Below, in pieces: positions 44,959 to 58,554 of a DNA stretch of 64,000 nucleotides. Made by a program: the position numbers and the translations under genes. Where the stretch lies: contig NZ_JNYJ01000013.1 in the NCBI RefSeq assembly GCF_000716715.1, positions 192,971 to 256,970 on the forward strand, given 5' to 3'. Every line of letters starts with the position of its first letter. Position 1 is the first letter of the stretch. This DNA comes from Dactylosporangium aurantiacum (GTDB lineage: Bacteria; Actinomycetota; Actinomycetes; Mycobacteriales; Micromonosporaceae). The notes below the pieces were generated by a model. The model ran no database searches. It saw only the letters and a list, made by a program, of their open reading frames with translations, and had not been told where the DNA came from.

Positions 44959-46620
44959 TCAGCGAGCGGCGGTTCGCAATGCGTCACGCGCGTCATCGTA
45001 CGAGCGCAGGACTCCACGCACGGGAGCGATGATGTGCGCGTCGGCCACCTCGGCGATCGCGGCCCGCAGCCGGCGCTCGGCGCGCGCCTTGGCCCGGCGG
45101 GCGGCCAGCCCTACGATCGGGCGCACGACGATCGACAGCAGCAGCCCGAAGAGCAGCCCGCCGAAGAACATCGCCGTCGGCAGCGGCACCCGCCCGACCT
45201 GCGGCGTGTCGATGTCGGGCAGGCCGAGGAAGGCGAAGACCGCCCGCACCGCCAGCCACAGCAGCCCGGCGAGGGCGACGACGGCGCCGAGCCACTGCAG
45301 GGCACCGACCAGCCGCCACCAGAAGGGTCTGCGCGCCATGCCGAGATCGGCGGAGGCGACCGCGACGTCGAGCGCGTCGGGCACGTCGTCCAGGCGGGAG
45401 CGCGACGCCGCGGTGACGGCCGCCGGCCACGGCTCGGGCAGCCCCGCGCCGGCCTGCTCGGCGACCTCGCGTGAGGCGAGCGCGACGGCCGCCTTCTGCG
45501 CCATCGTGGACTCCGGCAGCGAGGATGCGGCAGGTGTACTGCCAGCAGGCTGGTCCAGGTGCAGCCGGCGCAACGGATCCGGGCGCAGCTTGCGGGCCCA
45601 GCGGGCGACCGGCCAGCCGAGCACGCCCGTGGCGCGGTGCCGGTAGGTCCGCTCGGTCGCGGTGACCACGATCGGCACCCCGGCCGCGACCGCGAGGGAG
45701 TCGGCGAGCCGGTCGACGGCCGCCGGTTGGATCTTCTCGCCGCGGACCTCGGCCGTCACCAGCGGCTCCAGCTCGCCGACCGCGCCGGCCACGTCACCGG
45801 CGAGCCGCTGCAGGGAGGCCTGGCGCTGCGCGACGGTGCGCTCCAGCGTGGCCCGCAGGACGTCCAGCCCGGGCTGGCCCTTCGCGGAGGTCGGGAACGC
45901 CGGCACCCCGCCGAGACCGTCGGCCTCCAGCAGCCGGCGCAGGTCGGCGACGAGCCGCTCGCTGTCGGCCCGGTTGAGCCGGTCGGCCTGGTTGAGCACC
46001 ACGACGGTCACGTCCCGGTGCCGCTGGAACTGCGACAGGTACTGCTGGTGCACCACGCGGTCGGCGTACTTCTGCGGGTCGAGCACCCACACGACGAGGT
46101 CGACCAGGCGCAGCAGCCGGTCGACCTCGAGCCGGTGCCGGGCCTCGATCGAGTCGAAGTCGGGTAGATCGAGCAGGACCAGGCCGCGCAGGCCGGCCTC
46201 GTCGTCGCCGTCCAGCGCGCTCTCCCGGGTGAACCGCCGGTTGGGCGGCACGCCGAGCCAGTCGAGCAGCGGACCGGCGCCCTGCGGCCCCCACACGCAG
46301 GCGTGCGCGACCCCGGTCGTCGGGCGGCGCACCCCCACCCGGGACAGCTGGAAGCGGCACAGCGCGTTGAACAGGCTGGACTTGCCGCTGCCGGTGGCGC
46401 CGGCCAGCGCGACGACGGTGTGCGCCCGGGACAGCGCGAGCCGCTCGCCGGCCCGGTCGATCACGGTGCGGGCGGTGACCAGCTGGGCGTCGGGCACGTG
46501 GTCCTCGGCGGCCCGCACGAACCGGCGCAGCCCTTCGACCCGCTCGAGGAGCCGGTCGGCGTCCACGGGGGCGCCGCCCTGCCGCGGGATCGCCTGCTTG
46601 ATCTTGTCTACCAGGCTCAC
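44959..46620 (-). CDS. Dynamin-like/YfjP-type GTPase with two membrane helices
   Basis: 553 residues. G1 LAGATGSGKSSLFN, G3 LLDLPDFDS, G4 VVLNQADRLNRAD. The C-terminal third has two close membrane helices (LVGALQWLGAVVALAGLLWLAV and LPTAMFFGGLLFGLLLSIV) and a basic amphipathic end. Such paired GTPases resemble bacterial dynamin-like proteins that remodel membranes. The start overlaps the stop of the second GTPase by four bases, so the two are probably made in equal amounts as partners. Confidence 0.8.
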   Translation of the reverse strand: MSLVDKIKQAIPRQGGAPVDADRLLERVEGLRRFVRAAEDHVPDAQLVTARTVIDRAGERLALSRAHTVVALAGATGSGKSSLFNALCRFQLSRVGVRRPTTGVAHACVWGPQGAGPLLDWLGVPPNRRFTRESALDGDDEAGLRGLVLLDLPDFDSIEARHRLEVDRLLRLVDLVVWVLDPQKYADRVVHQQYLSQFQRHRDVTVVVLNQADRLNRADSERLVADLRRLLEADGLGGVPAFPTSAKGQPGLDVLRATLERTVAQRQASLQRLAGDVAGAVGELEPLVTAEVRGEKIQPAAVDRLADSLAVAAGVPIVVTATERTYRHRATGVLGWPVARWARKLRPDPLRRLHLDQPAGSTPAASSLPESTMAQKAAVALASREVAEQAGAGLPEPWPAAVTAASRSRLDDVPDALDVAVASADLGMARRPFWWRLVGALQWLGAVVALAGLLWLAVRAVFAFLGLPDIDTPQVGRVPLPTAMFFGGLLFGLLLSIVVRPIVGLAARRAKARAERRLRAAIAEVADAHIIAPVRGVLRSYDDARDALRTAAR

Positions 46621-48473
46621 TGGGGCTCCAGCCGGACGTCGGCGCGGGCGAGCTGGACGGCGGTGCTGGCGGCGCGCAGCCGGCCGGCGAAGTCGTCGTC
46701 GACCCCGGCGCCGGCCAGGGCGCTGCGGAAGCGGCCGGCCTCCTCGTCGAAGAGGATCCCGACCCGCTCCAGCAGGTCCTGCCGGGCCCGCTCGGCGAGC
46801 GACCGTACCGCCTGATCGCCGAAGATCGCCTCGAGCACCTTCTGCGCGGTGACGGTGGTGCCGCCGGCGACCACGATCTCCAGACCGGTGGGGATGAACG
46901 CGGTGGCGGCGAAGACGGAGACCATCACCAGCAGGCCGGTGGCGTTGACCGCGTAGGCGCTGGCCCGGGCGAGCACCCGTTTGTCGCCCGCCTCGGCGCG
47001 CACCAGGTCGAGGACCGAGCGCTGCCAGTCGCGGGTGAGCCGGGCGACGCGCTCGTCCAGGTCGTCGGAGGGCCGCGCCAGGTTGGGCGCGGCGGCCAGC
47101 AGCGCGGCCCCCGCCGGGTGGGCCTTCCAGGCGACCCCGGCCCGCTCGGCGGCGTCGGTCGCGGCGCCCTTGAGCAGCGTCGCCAGGCCCGAGCCGATCG
47201 CCTCCTGGAAGCGCTCGCCGGGCGCCGGCCGGCCGGTGAGGGCGGCGACGATCCGGTCACGGGCCCGCCCGACGCGGGCCTGCAGCGCACGCATGATGTC
47301 GCCGGTGCCGACGAGCTCCTGCCAGCGGGCGAGCACCTCGCCGCGCAGCAGCGCACCGTCGTGGATGCCCTGCTCGACCGAGGAGGTGGCGGCCCGGTAG
47401 GACCCGCGCACGGCGTCGTCCAGCGACTTCGCGGCGGCGACCTGGTCCTCGGCGGCCGCGGCCAGGACCCCGACGTCCATGGTGAGCGCGTCGACGGCCC
47501 CGCCGACGGTCTGGCGGACCACCGCGGCGCGGGCCTCCGCCGAGCGGGCCAGCTGGCCGAACCAGTCCCGCAGGGGCGCGACCTGGGCCTCGTTGAGCAG
47601 GCCCTGGCTGTCCAGGCGGGCCTCGGGCAGCACGAACAGCGGCACCCCGCCGAGGTCCTGCTCCTGCAGCATCGCGCTCAGGTGCGGGGCGATCTCGTCG
47701 GCCGCGCCGCCACCGGGCACCCGGTCGAGCACCAGCGCGATGGCGGTGCCCCGGCTGCGGGCGGTGCGCAGCATCCCCCACGGCACCGCGTCGGCGTAGC
47801 GGGCGGCGGTGGTGACGAAGAGCCAGAGGTCGGCGGCGGCGAGCAGCTGCGAGGCGAGCTGCCGGTTGGCGTCGACGACGGAGTCGATGTCGGGCGCGTC
47901 GAGCAGGGCCAGGCCGGGCGTGAGAGCCTGCGCCGACACCACCTGCAGGGTGCGGGCGTCGCTGCTGGCGCCGGTCGTGCGGGCCAGCGAAGGCAGCACG
48001 TTGGCCTTGGCGAACCACGCCATGTCCGCCGGGTGGCAGACCAGGACCGGCGCCCGGGTCGTGGGGCGCAGCACGCCCGCGGGGCTGACCGGGGTGCGGA
48101 TCAGGCTGTTGACCAGCGTCGACTTGCCGGCGCCGGTCGAGCCGCCGACGACGACCAGCAGCGGCGCGTCGAGCCGGTCGAGCCTCGGCAGCAGGTAGTC
48201 GTCGAGCTGGGCGACCATGGCGGCGGCGACCGTCGTGGCCCGCTCGGCGCTGGGCAGCGGCAGGGCGAAGCGGGTCTGCCGGCCCAGGTCACGGAGGTCG
48301 GTGAGGGCGCTCACGAGGTCGGCGACGGGCGAGCGCTCCGGCTCGCGGGCGCGTGGGGGCCGACCGGTGGACGGGCCATCAGCTGAAGGGCTGGTGGCCG
48401 CCGACCGGGCGGACACCGACTCGCCCTGTGTGGTCACTGCTAAAGCGTGCACGATGACGCTGTCGAGCGCCAT
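46617..48473 (-). CDS. Dynamin-family GTPase, partner of the downstream GTPase
   Basis: About 618 residues from ATG 48473; GTG 48437 and ATG 48519 are alternatives, none with a clear ribosome site at usual spacing. G1 VVGGSTGAGKSTLVNSL, G3 LLDAPDIDSV, G4-like ALVLDRVPGG (non-canonical). A helical middle and a hydrophobic pair near residue 505 (ATGLLVMVSVFAATAFIPTGLEIVVAGG) could insert into the membrane. The gene is divergent from dnaK across about 200 bases. Confidence 0.78.
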   Translation of the reverse strand: MALDSVIVHALAVTTQGESVSARSAATSPSADGPSTGRPPRAREPERSPVADLVSALTDLRDLGRQTRFALPLPSAERATTVAAAMVAQLDDYLLPRLDRLDAPLLVVVGGSTGAGKSTLVNSLIRTPVSPAGVLRPTTRAPVLVCHPADMAWFAKANVLPSLARTTGASSDARTLQVVSAQALTPGLALLDAPDIDSVVDANRQLASQLLAAADLWLFVTTAARYADAVPWGMLRTARSRGTAIALVLDRVPGGGAADEIAPHLSAMLQEQDLGGVPLFVLPEARLDSQGLLNEAQVAPLRDWFGQLARSAEARAAVVRQTVGGAVDALTMDVGVLAAAAEDQVAAAKSLDDAVRGSYRAATSSVEQGIHDGALLRGEVLARWQELVGTGDIMRALQARVGRARDRIVAALTGRPAPGERFQEAIGSGLATLLKGAATDAAERAGVAWKAHPAGAALLAAAPNLARPSDDLDERVARLTRDWQRSVLDLVRAEAGDKRVLARASAYAVNATGLLVMVSVFAATAFIPTGLEIVVAGGTTVTAQKVLEAIFGDQAVRSLAERARQDLLERVGILFDEEAGRFRSALAGAGVDDDFAGRLRAASTAVQLARADVRLEPQ

Positions 48474-48577
48474 GCAATGGCCGTAAGCATCGATATCACC
48501 GAGCGCAACTTCACCCATGACCTCCCACAGCGCGGTCGGGGTGTGACAAGTTGCGTCGGTCTCACTCAAGGTTCGAC

Positions 48578-48605
48578 TTGACGATCGAGACTTGCGTGGC
48601 ACTAT
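48578..48605 (+). promoter_or_regulatory. dnaK promoter
   Basis: TTGACG (48578-48583) and CACTAT (48600-48605) are 16 bases apart, a good vegetative-type promoter. Its -10 touches the HAIR operator. Confidence 0.6.
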
Positions 48606-48623
48606 TGAGTGCAAGTCACTCAA
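48605..48623. promoter_or_regulatory. HAIR operator for HspR upstream of dnaK
   Basis: TTGAGT-N7-ACTCAA, matching the known HspR-associated inverted repeat (CTTGAGT-N7-ACTCAAG) except the outer bases. It overlaps the start region of dnaK transcription, so HspR binding would block the operon that encodes it. Confidence 0.85.
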
Positions 48624-48672
48624 CTTCGCAGCCGGCGCGTTCGGCCGACTGCCACCTGGAGGTCAAGCAGCT

Positions 48673-50537
<1,865 letters not shown>

Positions 50538-50541
<4 letters not shown>

Positions 50542-51290
50542 CCGACGAAGCCCGCGCCGCCGGCCCGGAAGGGCCGGCGGAGCGCGTTGTGATCAAGGAC
50601 AAGCGGAAGGTGTCGGCCAATGCGAAGCCGGCCGGGACACCCGACGCCGGACACACCGCGGAGGAGGCCGACGTGGAGGTCGAGGAGACCGAGACCGTAG
50701 CCGAAAAGGCCGAGGCGCCGGAGCAGGACACGCAGGAGGCGACGGTCGAGGGCGAGGTCGTGGACGAGACGTTCACGATCCACGCGCCGCCGCCCGCCGC
50801 GCCGGGTGAGGCGGCCGCACAGGGCACCACCGACGACGCGCACCAGCACGGCCTCGGCGCCGAGCTGGCGGCGTTGCGCACCGATCTCGAGGAGCGCACC
50901 CGGGACCTGCAGCGGGTCACCGCCGAATACGCCAACTACCGCAAGCGGGTCGACCGTGACCGCGCGCTGGTGGTGGAGCAGGCCAGCGCCAACGTGCTCG
51001 GCGCACTGCTGCCCGTGCTCGACGACCTCGACCGGGCCCGGGACCACGGGGACCTGGTCGGGCCGTTCGGCGCGGTCGCGGAGCAGCTGACCGGGGCGCT
51101 GACCAAGTTCGGGCTGACCGTGTTCGGGGCCAAGGGCGACCCGTTCGACCCGACCCGCCACGAGGCGGTGGCCCACCTGACCTCGGCCGAGGTGACCGAG
51201 CCGACCTGCATCGACGTGATGCGGCGTGGCTATCTCCTGGGCGAGCGGCTGCTGCGACCGGCCCTGGTCGCCGTTGCCGACCCGGAGTAA
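50538..51290 (+). CDS. grpE: Nucleotide exchange factor GrpE
   Basis: 250 residues, GTG 50538 overlapping the dnaK stop. An N-terminal extension of over 100 charged residues ([28 protein letters not shown]) precedes a coiled-coil ([35 protein letters not shown]) and the beta-wing domain ([40 protein letters not shown]). It releases ADP from DnaK and may act as a thermosensor. Confidence 0.94.
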
Positions 51291-51314
51291 GAGACGGCTG
51301 GAGGAGGTGGCGCA

Positions 51315-52553
51315 GTGAGTTCGAAGGACTGGTTGGAAAAGGACTTCTACGCGGTTCTGGGCGTCACCAAATCCGCTTCCACCGATGAGATCAAGAAGGC
51401 GTACCGCAAGCTCGCGCGGGAGCTGCACCCCGACCGCAACCCGAACAACGCGGCGGCCGAGGAGCGGTTCAAGGCGGTGTCGGAGGCGTATGACGTGCTC
51501 TCCGATCCCGGCCGCCGCAAGGAGTACGACGAGATGCGGTCGCTCTTCGGCGCGGGCGCGTTCCGGCGCAACGCGAGGGCGGGCAACCACGGTGCGGGTG
51601 GGCCCGGCTTCGACTTCTCCGATCTGTTCGCCAACGGCGCGCAGGGCGGCGGCTCCGCCGGCCCGGGCGCCGGTGTCGGTGGTGACCGCCGCTTCGGCGG
51701 CGCGGGTTTCTCGGACCTGTTCAGCTCGATCTTCTCCGGCGGCGGCGGTGGGCCCACCGGTGCGCCGCCGGGGCGCCGCGGCCGCGGCCGCGACGTCGAG
51801 ACCGAGGTGGTGCTCAACTTCGCCGACGCGGTGCAGGGCGCCACGCTGCCGATCACGCTGCGCACGCCCGGCACGTGCGAGACCTGCCACGGCAACGGCG
51901 CCGCCCCCGGCTCCACGCCGCGGACCTGCCCCAACTGCCGGGGCCAGGGCGTGGTCAGCAGCAACCAGGGCTCGTTCAGCTTCACCGAGCCGTGCCGCGA
52001 GTGCCAGGGTGTCGGCACCATCGTCGACGAGAAGTGCCCGGAGTGCGTCGGCAGCGGCGGCGTGACGAAGACCCGCACGATCAACGTGCGCATCCCCCCT
52101 GGGGTCGCCGAGGGTCAGCGGATCCGGTTGAGCGGCCGCGGTGAGCCGGGCACCCGGGGCGGTGCGGCCGGCGACCTGTTCGTGCTGATCAGGGTGCGTC
52201 CCGACGCGGTCTTCGGCCGCAGCGGCGACGATCTGACCCTGACGGTGCCGGTGACCTTCGCGGAGGCGGCGCTCGGCGCCGACCTGCGGGTGCCGACGCT
52301 CGATGCGGCCGTGACGCTGCGGGTGCCCCCGGGCACGCCCAGCGGCCGGACGCTGCGGGTGCGCGGCAAGGGGGTCGCCCGGCGCGACGGGAAGGTCGGT
52401 GACCTGCTCGTCACCATCGACGTCCACGTGCCGGCGGAGCTCTCCGCGGCTGCCCGGCAGGCACTGTCCGACTACGCGGCAGCGGCGCCGCCGGCTCCGA
52501 GGGAGCGGCTCGACGCGATCGCACGGGAGCGCAGCAGCTATGAACAACGATGA
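51315..52553 (+). CDS. dnaJ: Co-chaperone DnaJ
   Basis: 412 residues, GTG 51315 preceded by GGAGGAGGTG. J-domain [34 protein letters not shown] with the HPD triad; Gly/Phe-rich region; four zinc-finger units ([32 protein letters not shown]); C-terminal substrate domains. Stimulates DnaK ATPase and hands over clients. Overlaps the start of hspR by 14 bases. Confidence 0.96.
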   Translation: MSSKDWLEKDFYAVLGVTKSASTDEIKKAYRKLARELHPDRNPNNAAAEERFKAVSEAYDVLSDPGRRKEYDEMRSLFGAGAFRRNARAGNHGAGGPGFDFSDLFANGAQGGGSAGPGAGVGGDRRFGGAGFSDLFSSIFSGGGGGPTGAPPGRRGRGRDVETEVVLNFADAVQGATLPITLRTPGTCETCHGNGAAPGSTPRTCPNCRGQGVVSSNQGSFSFTEPCRECQGVGTIVDEKCPECVGSGGVTKTRTINVRIPPGVAEGQRIRLSGRGEPGTRGGAAGDLFVLIRVRPDAVFGRSGDDLTLTVPVTFAEAALGADLRVPTLDAAVTLRVPPGTPSGRTLRVRGKGVARRDGKVGDLLVTIDVHVPAELSAAARQALSDYAAAAPPAPRERLDAIARERSSYEQR

Positions 52554-52980
52554 CGAGCGCGAGGTCTTCATCAGCTACGAGGCGGTCTCCGACGCCAAGG
52601 TGCTGATCATCTCGATCGCGGCCCGGCTGGCCGGGATGCATCCGCAGACCCTGCGGCAGTACGACCGCATGGGGCTGGTGCAGCCCGGCCGCACCTCCGG
52701 CGGCGGTCGCCGCTACAGCGAGCGCGACGTGGCGCTGCTGCGCGAGGTGCAGCGGCTCAGCCAGGAAGAGGGCGTCAACCTCGCCGGCATCAAACGCATC
52801 ATCGAGCTCGAAGGGATGGTCAGCGACCTGCGCCAGCGGGTCGCTGATCTGGAGGACGAGCTGATCCGGACCCGGACCCGGCTCGCGCAGATGGAGGCGA
52901 CCGGCTTCCCCCGGCGCGATCTGGTGCCGACCCACCAGCACCAGACCGCGCTGGTGGTGTGGCGGCCGAGCCAGAAATAG
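52540..52980 (+). CDS. hspR: Heat-shock repressor HspR (MerR family)
   Basis: 146 residues from ATG 52540. MerR-type helix-turn-helix [44 protein letters not shown], then a coiled coil ([26 protein letters not shown]). HspR with DnaK as co-repressor binds HAIR sites; perfect ones lie before dnaK and clpB here. Last gene of the operon, followed by the terminator at 53080. Confidence 0.93.
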   Translation: MNNDDEREVFISYEAVSDAKVLIISIAARLAGMHPQTLRQYDRMGLVQPGRTSGGGRRYSERDVALLREVQRLSQEEGVNLAGIKRIIELEGMVSDLRQRVADLEDELIRTRTRLAQMEATGFPRRDLVPTHQHQTALVVWRPSQK

Positions 52981-53079
52981 CGTGTTTGCCTTCCCGCGCC
53001 ACCGGGCATCAGGTGCGCAGGGAATGGTGTGGTCATCCGGAGGGCTGACCGGATGCTCGCAGGGTGTGGTCAAACCGAG

Positions 53080-53104
53080 AGGGCGCCGTCGACGACGGCG
53101 CCCT
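53080..53104. terminator. Bidirectional hairpin after hspR
   Basis: AGGGCGCCGTC and its complement, 11 bp with a three-base loop, followed by TTT; lies between the convergent hspR and 53106 genes. Confidence 0.75.
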
Positions 53105-53105
53105 T

Positions 53106-53537
53106 TCAGCTGATCCGGCGCGGCGCGCGGACCAGGCCGCCTTCGCACCAGTCGTGATACTCGAACAGCTCGGGCCGGGCCAGCAGCATCCGGGCGTTGT
53201 GCGCCCAGGTCTTCAGCTGCTCGTCACCGTGCTCCTCGGCCTGCTCGACGAACTTGCGCAGGCGCCGCTTCGGGTGGGCACGGAAGTGCGTGCGGATGCC
53301 GTCGGCGGCGTAGATGTACAGGCAGTGCAGCGCGAACCGGCGGGCCGGGCAGGCCGAGTCCATCGCCAGGTCGAACAGCGTGCCGATCAGCCGATCGCCG
53401 GCGACCAGGAGGTCCCAGTCCGGCGGCATGGTCTGCAGCACCGACGCGTCGGGGTGGTAGGCCCACGCGCGCAGCTCTGCTGGAGTAGGGTCGACCGGGT
53501 TGGCAAAGCCCCGGAATCCCGCTTGTTGCACGCTCAC
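53106..53537 (-). CDS. Conserved cytoplasmic protein of unknown function
   Basis: 143 residues from GTG 53537 (GGGAG seven bases upstream). Helical and charged: MSVQQAGFRGFANPVDPTPAEL, LFDLAMDSACPARRFALHCLYIYAADGIRTHF, KRRLRKFVEQAEEHGDEQL. No signal, membrane segment or catalytic motif. I do not recognise the family. Convergent with hspR and divergent from the DUF1707 gene. Confidence 0.6.
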   Translation of the reverse strand: MSVQQAGFRGFANPVDPTPAELRAWAYHPDASVLQTMPPDWDLLVAGDRLIGTLFDLAMDSACPARRFALHCLYIYAADGIRTHFRAHPKRRLRKFVEQAEEHGDEQLKTWAHNARMLLARPELFEYHDWCEGGLVRAPRRIS

Positions 53538-53725
53538 CGTCAGCTCCCGTGGCCAGCGGGTATGTGATCGCCAGAGGTCCTGGAGTCGGCGACAACTTAG
53601 CCCGCCACCTGGCAACTGCGGAAGAGCCGAAGGGATCGGTTACTCTCCGGATACCGCCATAAGGGCGGCTTTAGACCGATAAGTCCCCCGCGATATGGGC
53701 TATATCAATGGGTTCCGGCGGGGTC

Positions 53726-53731
53726 TACAGT
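53726..53731 (+). promoter_or_regulatory. -10 element for the leaderless DUF1707 gene
   Basis: TACAGT ends six bases before GTG 53738; no Shine-Dalgarno. Confidence 0.6.
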
Positions 53732-53737
53732 GTCGTC

Positions 53738-54292
53738 GTGAGCACGGACCATCGCGGCATGCGGATCTCCGACGCAGAGCGCGAGCGTGTGGTCGCCCAG
53801 CTGAACACGGCCGTGTCCGAGGGCCGGCTCACCCTCGCCGAGTTCGAGGAGCGGGTCGACGGCGTGCTGCGCTCCCGCACCTACGGCGACATCGAGCCGT
53901 ATGTGATGGACCTGCCCGTGGAGCAGGTCAAAGCGCCCGAGGCCGTCGAGATCCGCAACCGGTCCTCGTCGCTCAAGCGGCAGGGCCGCTGGACGGTCCC
54001 GCGCCGGCTGACCATCACCACCCAGTCAGGCTCGGTGAAGCTCGACTTCACCGAGGCGATCTTCGGCACCCCGGTCGTGGACATCGAGCTCGACGCGACG
54101 TCCAGCTCGGTCGAGCTGGTCCTGCCCGCCGGCGCCGTCGCCGACGTGGACAGCATCGACACGCACGCCAGCACCGTGCGGTCGCGGATCGAGCCGTCGG
54201 GCGGGGGCGTCCACTTCCGCATCAGCGGCGAGGTCTCCAGCAGCAGCGTCAAGGTGCGTTACCAGCGCAGGTTCTGGCGGTGGCGTTGGTGA
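53738..54292 (+). CDS. DUF1707 protein with LiaF-like C-terminal domain
   Basis: 184 residues. The N-terminal DUF1707 (MRISDAERERVVAQLNTAVSEGRLTLAEFEERVDGVLRSRTYGDIEPYVMDLP) is a short helical module common in actinobacteria. The C-terminal half is beta-rich with regular short strands (LTITTQSGSVKLDFTEAIFG, VVDIELDATSSSVELVLPAGAVADVDSIDT), like the adhesin-type/LiaF C-terminal fold. No membrane helix, so cytoplasmic. The start overlaps a leaderless promoter; the stop overlaps the lipoprotein gene. Confidence 0.75.
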   Translation: MSTDHRGMRISDAERERVVAQLNTAVSEGRLTLAEFEERVDGVLRSRTYGDIEPYVMDLPVEQVKAPEAVEIRNRSSSLKRQGRWTVPRRLTITTQSGSVKLDFTEAIFGTPVVDIELDATSSSVELVLPAGAVADVDSIDTHASTVRSRIEPSGGGVHFRISGEVSSSSVKVRYQRRFWRWRW

Positions 54293-55437
54293 GGCGCCGC
54301 CCGCTCGTCGCCGTCCTGGCCGCCGCGCTCACCCTGACCTTGACCGCCGGCTCGTGTACGCCCGGCAAGGAGCCGGCCGAGGAGCCGGCGCCGGACATCT
54401 CCTACCAGGAGGACCCGCAGCAACCCGCCCCGGCCGGCTCGGAAGACCCGCGCAACCGCCAGTCGGTCGTGCAGGTGCCGAAGGGCACCTCGCCGCGCGG
54501 CGTCGAGTTCGCCGACGCCGACACCGGCTACGCCCTGTTCAGCTCGTGCGTCAGCGGGCTGGCCTGCCAGGTCGGCCTGGTCATCACGCTCGACGGCGGG
54601 CAGTCGTGGGTGGCCCGCAAGGTGCCCTTCGACGACGCCACCGAGGTCGAGATGCGGCTCGGCCGGGGCAACGTGCTGCTGCTGCGCGCGGTCCCCGGCG
54701 GCTGGTACGTCTCCCGCGACACCGGCCTCACCTTCCAGCAGCACCCGCTGCTCCCGCCGCCGGCCGAGCTCAACCTCACCGAGCCGCGCTTCAGCGTCGG
54801 CTGCCTGGACGGCACGGTCGACTGCCCGGCGCGCCAGCCGATGGAGGTCACCGACGACGGCAAGCGGGTCGGGCTGCCCGGCCGCCCGGCCGGCAACCAC
54901 CGCTTCACCAGCCTGATCGCGCAGGCCGACGGCAAGCTCTGGCTGACGGCCCAAGCGGTGGAGACCTCGGCCACCACGCCACCGATGCTCACGGTCACCG
55001 TCTGGAGCAGCGCCGACCACGGCCGCACCTGGCACGACGAGGGCTCGGCCCGGCTGCCGCAGCAGAGCGGCGTGGAGCCGCACGTGGTGGTGGCGCCCGA
55101 CGGGTCTGACGTGTGGCTCGCGGGCAACCAGTTCGCGGCCCGCCGCACCGCCGCGGGCACCTGGGTGGAGGCCAGCGCGATGCGTGAGGTCGCCGAGGTG
55201 TACAGCGCCGAGGTGCTGCCCGGTGGGCTGCTCCTGGTCGCCAGCGGGCAGGGCGTCTGGACGGTCGACAGCGACCGGCGCAGCCGTGACCAGGGCGGAC
55301 GGCTGGTCTTCCGCCTCCGCCGGCTGTCCGACACGGTGATCCTCGGCTATCCGGGTCAGCAGTCGGGTGAGGTGTGGCTGTGCGAGGTGAAAGGCAAGAA
55401 TTGTGAGTGGTCGAGGGTCGCTGTCGCTGCACGATAA
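54289..55437 (+). CDS. Secreted lipoprotein-like beta-propeller with BNR/Asp-box repeats
   Basis: 382 residues, GTG 54289 overlapping the previous stop. Signal MRRRPLVAVLAAALTLTLTAGSC (lipobox-like AGSC). Mature part has Asp-box turns typical of sialidase-type propellers: LDGGQSWVAR, SRDTGLTFQQH, SADHGRTWHDEG; plus cysteine pairs. No sialidase active-site set is visible, so binding rather than cleavage is likely. It ends three bases before the clpB HAIR operator. Confidence 0.7.
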   Translation: MRRRPLVAVLAAALTLTLTAGSCTPGKEPAEEPAPDISYQEDPQQPAPAGSEDPRNRQSVVQVPKGTSPRGVEFADADTGYALFSSCVSGLACQVGLVITLDGGQSWVARKVPFDDATEVEMRLGRGNVLLLRAVPGGWYVSRDTGLTFQQHPLLPPPAELNLTEPRFSVGCLDGTVDCPARQPMEVTDDGKRVGLPGRPAGNHRFTSLIAQADGKLWLTAQAVETSATTPPMLTVTVWSSADHGRTWHDEGSARLPQQSGVEPHVVVAPDGSDVWLAGNQFAARRTAAGTWVEASAMREVAEVYSAEVLPGGLLLVASGQGVWTVDSDRRSRDQGGRLVFRLRRLSDTVILGYPGQQSGEVWLCEVKGKNCEWSRVAVAAR

Positions 55438-55439
55438 GA

Positions 55440-55459
55440 CTTGAGTGGAATAGACTCAA
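55440..55459. promoter_or_regulatory. HAIR operator for HspR upstream of clpB
   Basis: CTTGAGT-N7-ACTCAA, 51 bases before the clpB start. It matches the HspR site almost fully and places clpB in the HspR regulon. Confidence 0.87.
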
Positions 55460-55510
55460 CCTCGGAGACGTCGTACCTGGTGCACAGGTACGAACCGGAA
55501 CGAGGAGCCG

Positions 55511-58105
<2,595 letters not shown>

Positions 58106-58116
58106 GGACGAGGGCG

Positions 58117-58485
58117 ATGCTGTGGAAGAAGAGCGGTGCGTTCGCTGAGGAACTGCGCCAACTCGCCGACGCCGACACGCTGGCGTTCGGCGGGGTCGGC
58201 TTCGCCGGCACGCTGTTGCCCGCCACCAAGGCGTATTTCGCGGTCGAGGAGGGTCTCCGCCGGCACGGCGCCGAGCTGCGGCCCAAGCTGGAGGCGCTCC
58301 TCGACCGGGCCAAGCCGGCCGGCCGGCTCTACGCGGCGGAGCTGCTCACCCACATCGACGCCGCGGCGGGTCGGGCGGCCTGGCAGCATCTCGCCCGCCA
58401 GGATGCCGAGGTCACCACGTTCAGCGGCTGCATGATGGGCACCACCACGCTCGCCCGGTATGCACAAGATCGTCTCAACAACTGA
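58117..58485 (+). CDS. Small protein of unknown function downstream of clpB
   Basis: 122 residues, ATG 58117 with AGGACGAGGG upstream, 11 bases after clpB. Helical, with a Gly-rich stretch (LAFGGVGFAGTLLPATKAYFAV) and a C-terminal FSGCMMGTTTLARYAQDRL. No clear signal or domain. I do not recognise it; the close spacing suggests co-expression with clpB. Confidence 0.6.
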   Translation: MLWKKSGAFAEELRQLADADTLAFGGVGFAGTLLPATKAYFAVEEGLRRHGAELRPKLEALLDRAKPAGRLYAAELLTHIDAAAGRAAWQHLARQDAEVTTFSGCMMGTTTLARYAQDRLNN

Positions 58486-58554
58486 GGCCTCCGCCTGCGC
58501 AAACGGCCCGGCATCGATACGGTTGATCCTCAAGGTTTCCTGGGAGGAGATCCG

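Noticed and set aside
48560..48585. A second HAIR site at ACTCAAGGTTCGACTTGA
   Set aside because: The half-sites are in the wrong order and spacing for the HspR repeat; a chance neighbour of the -35.
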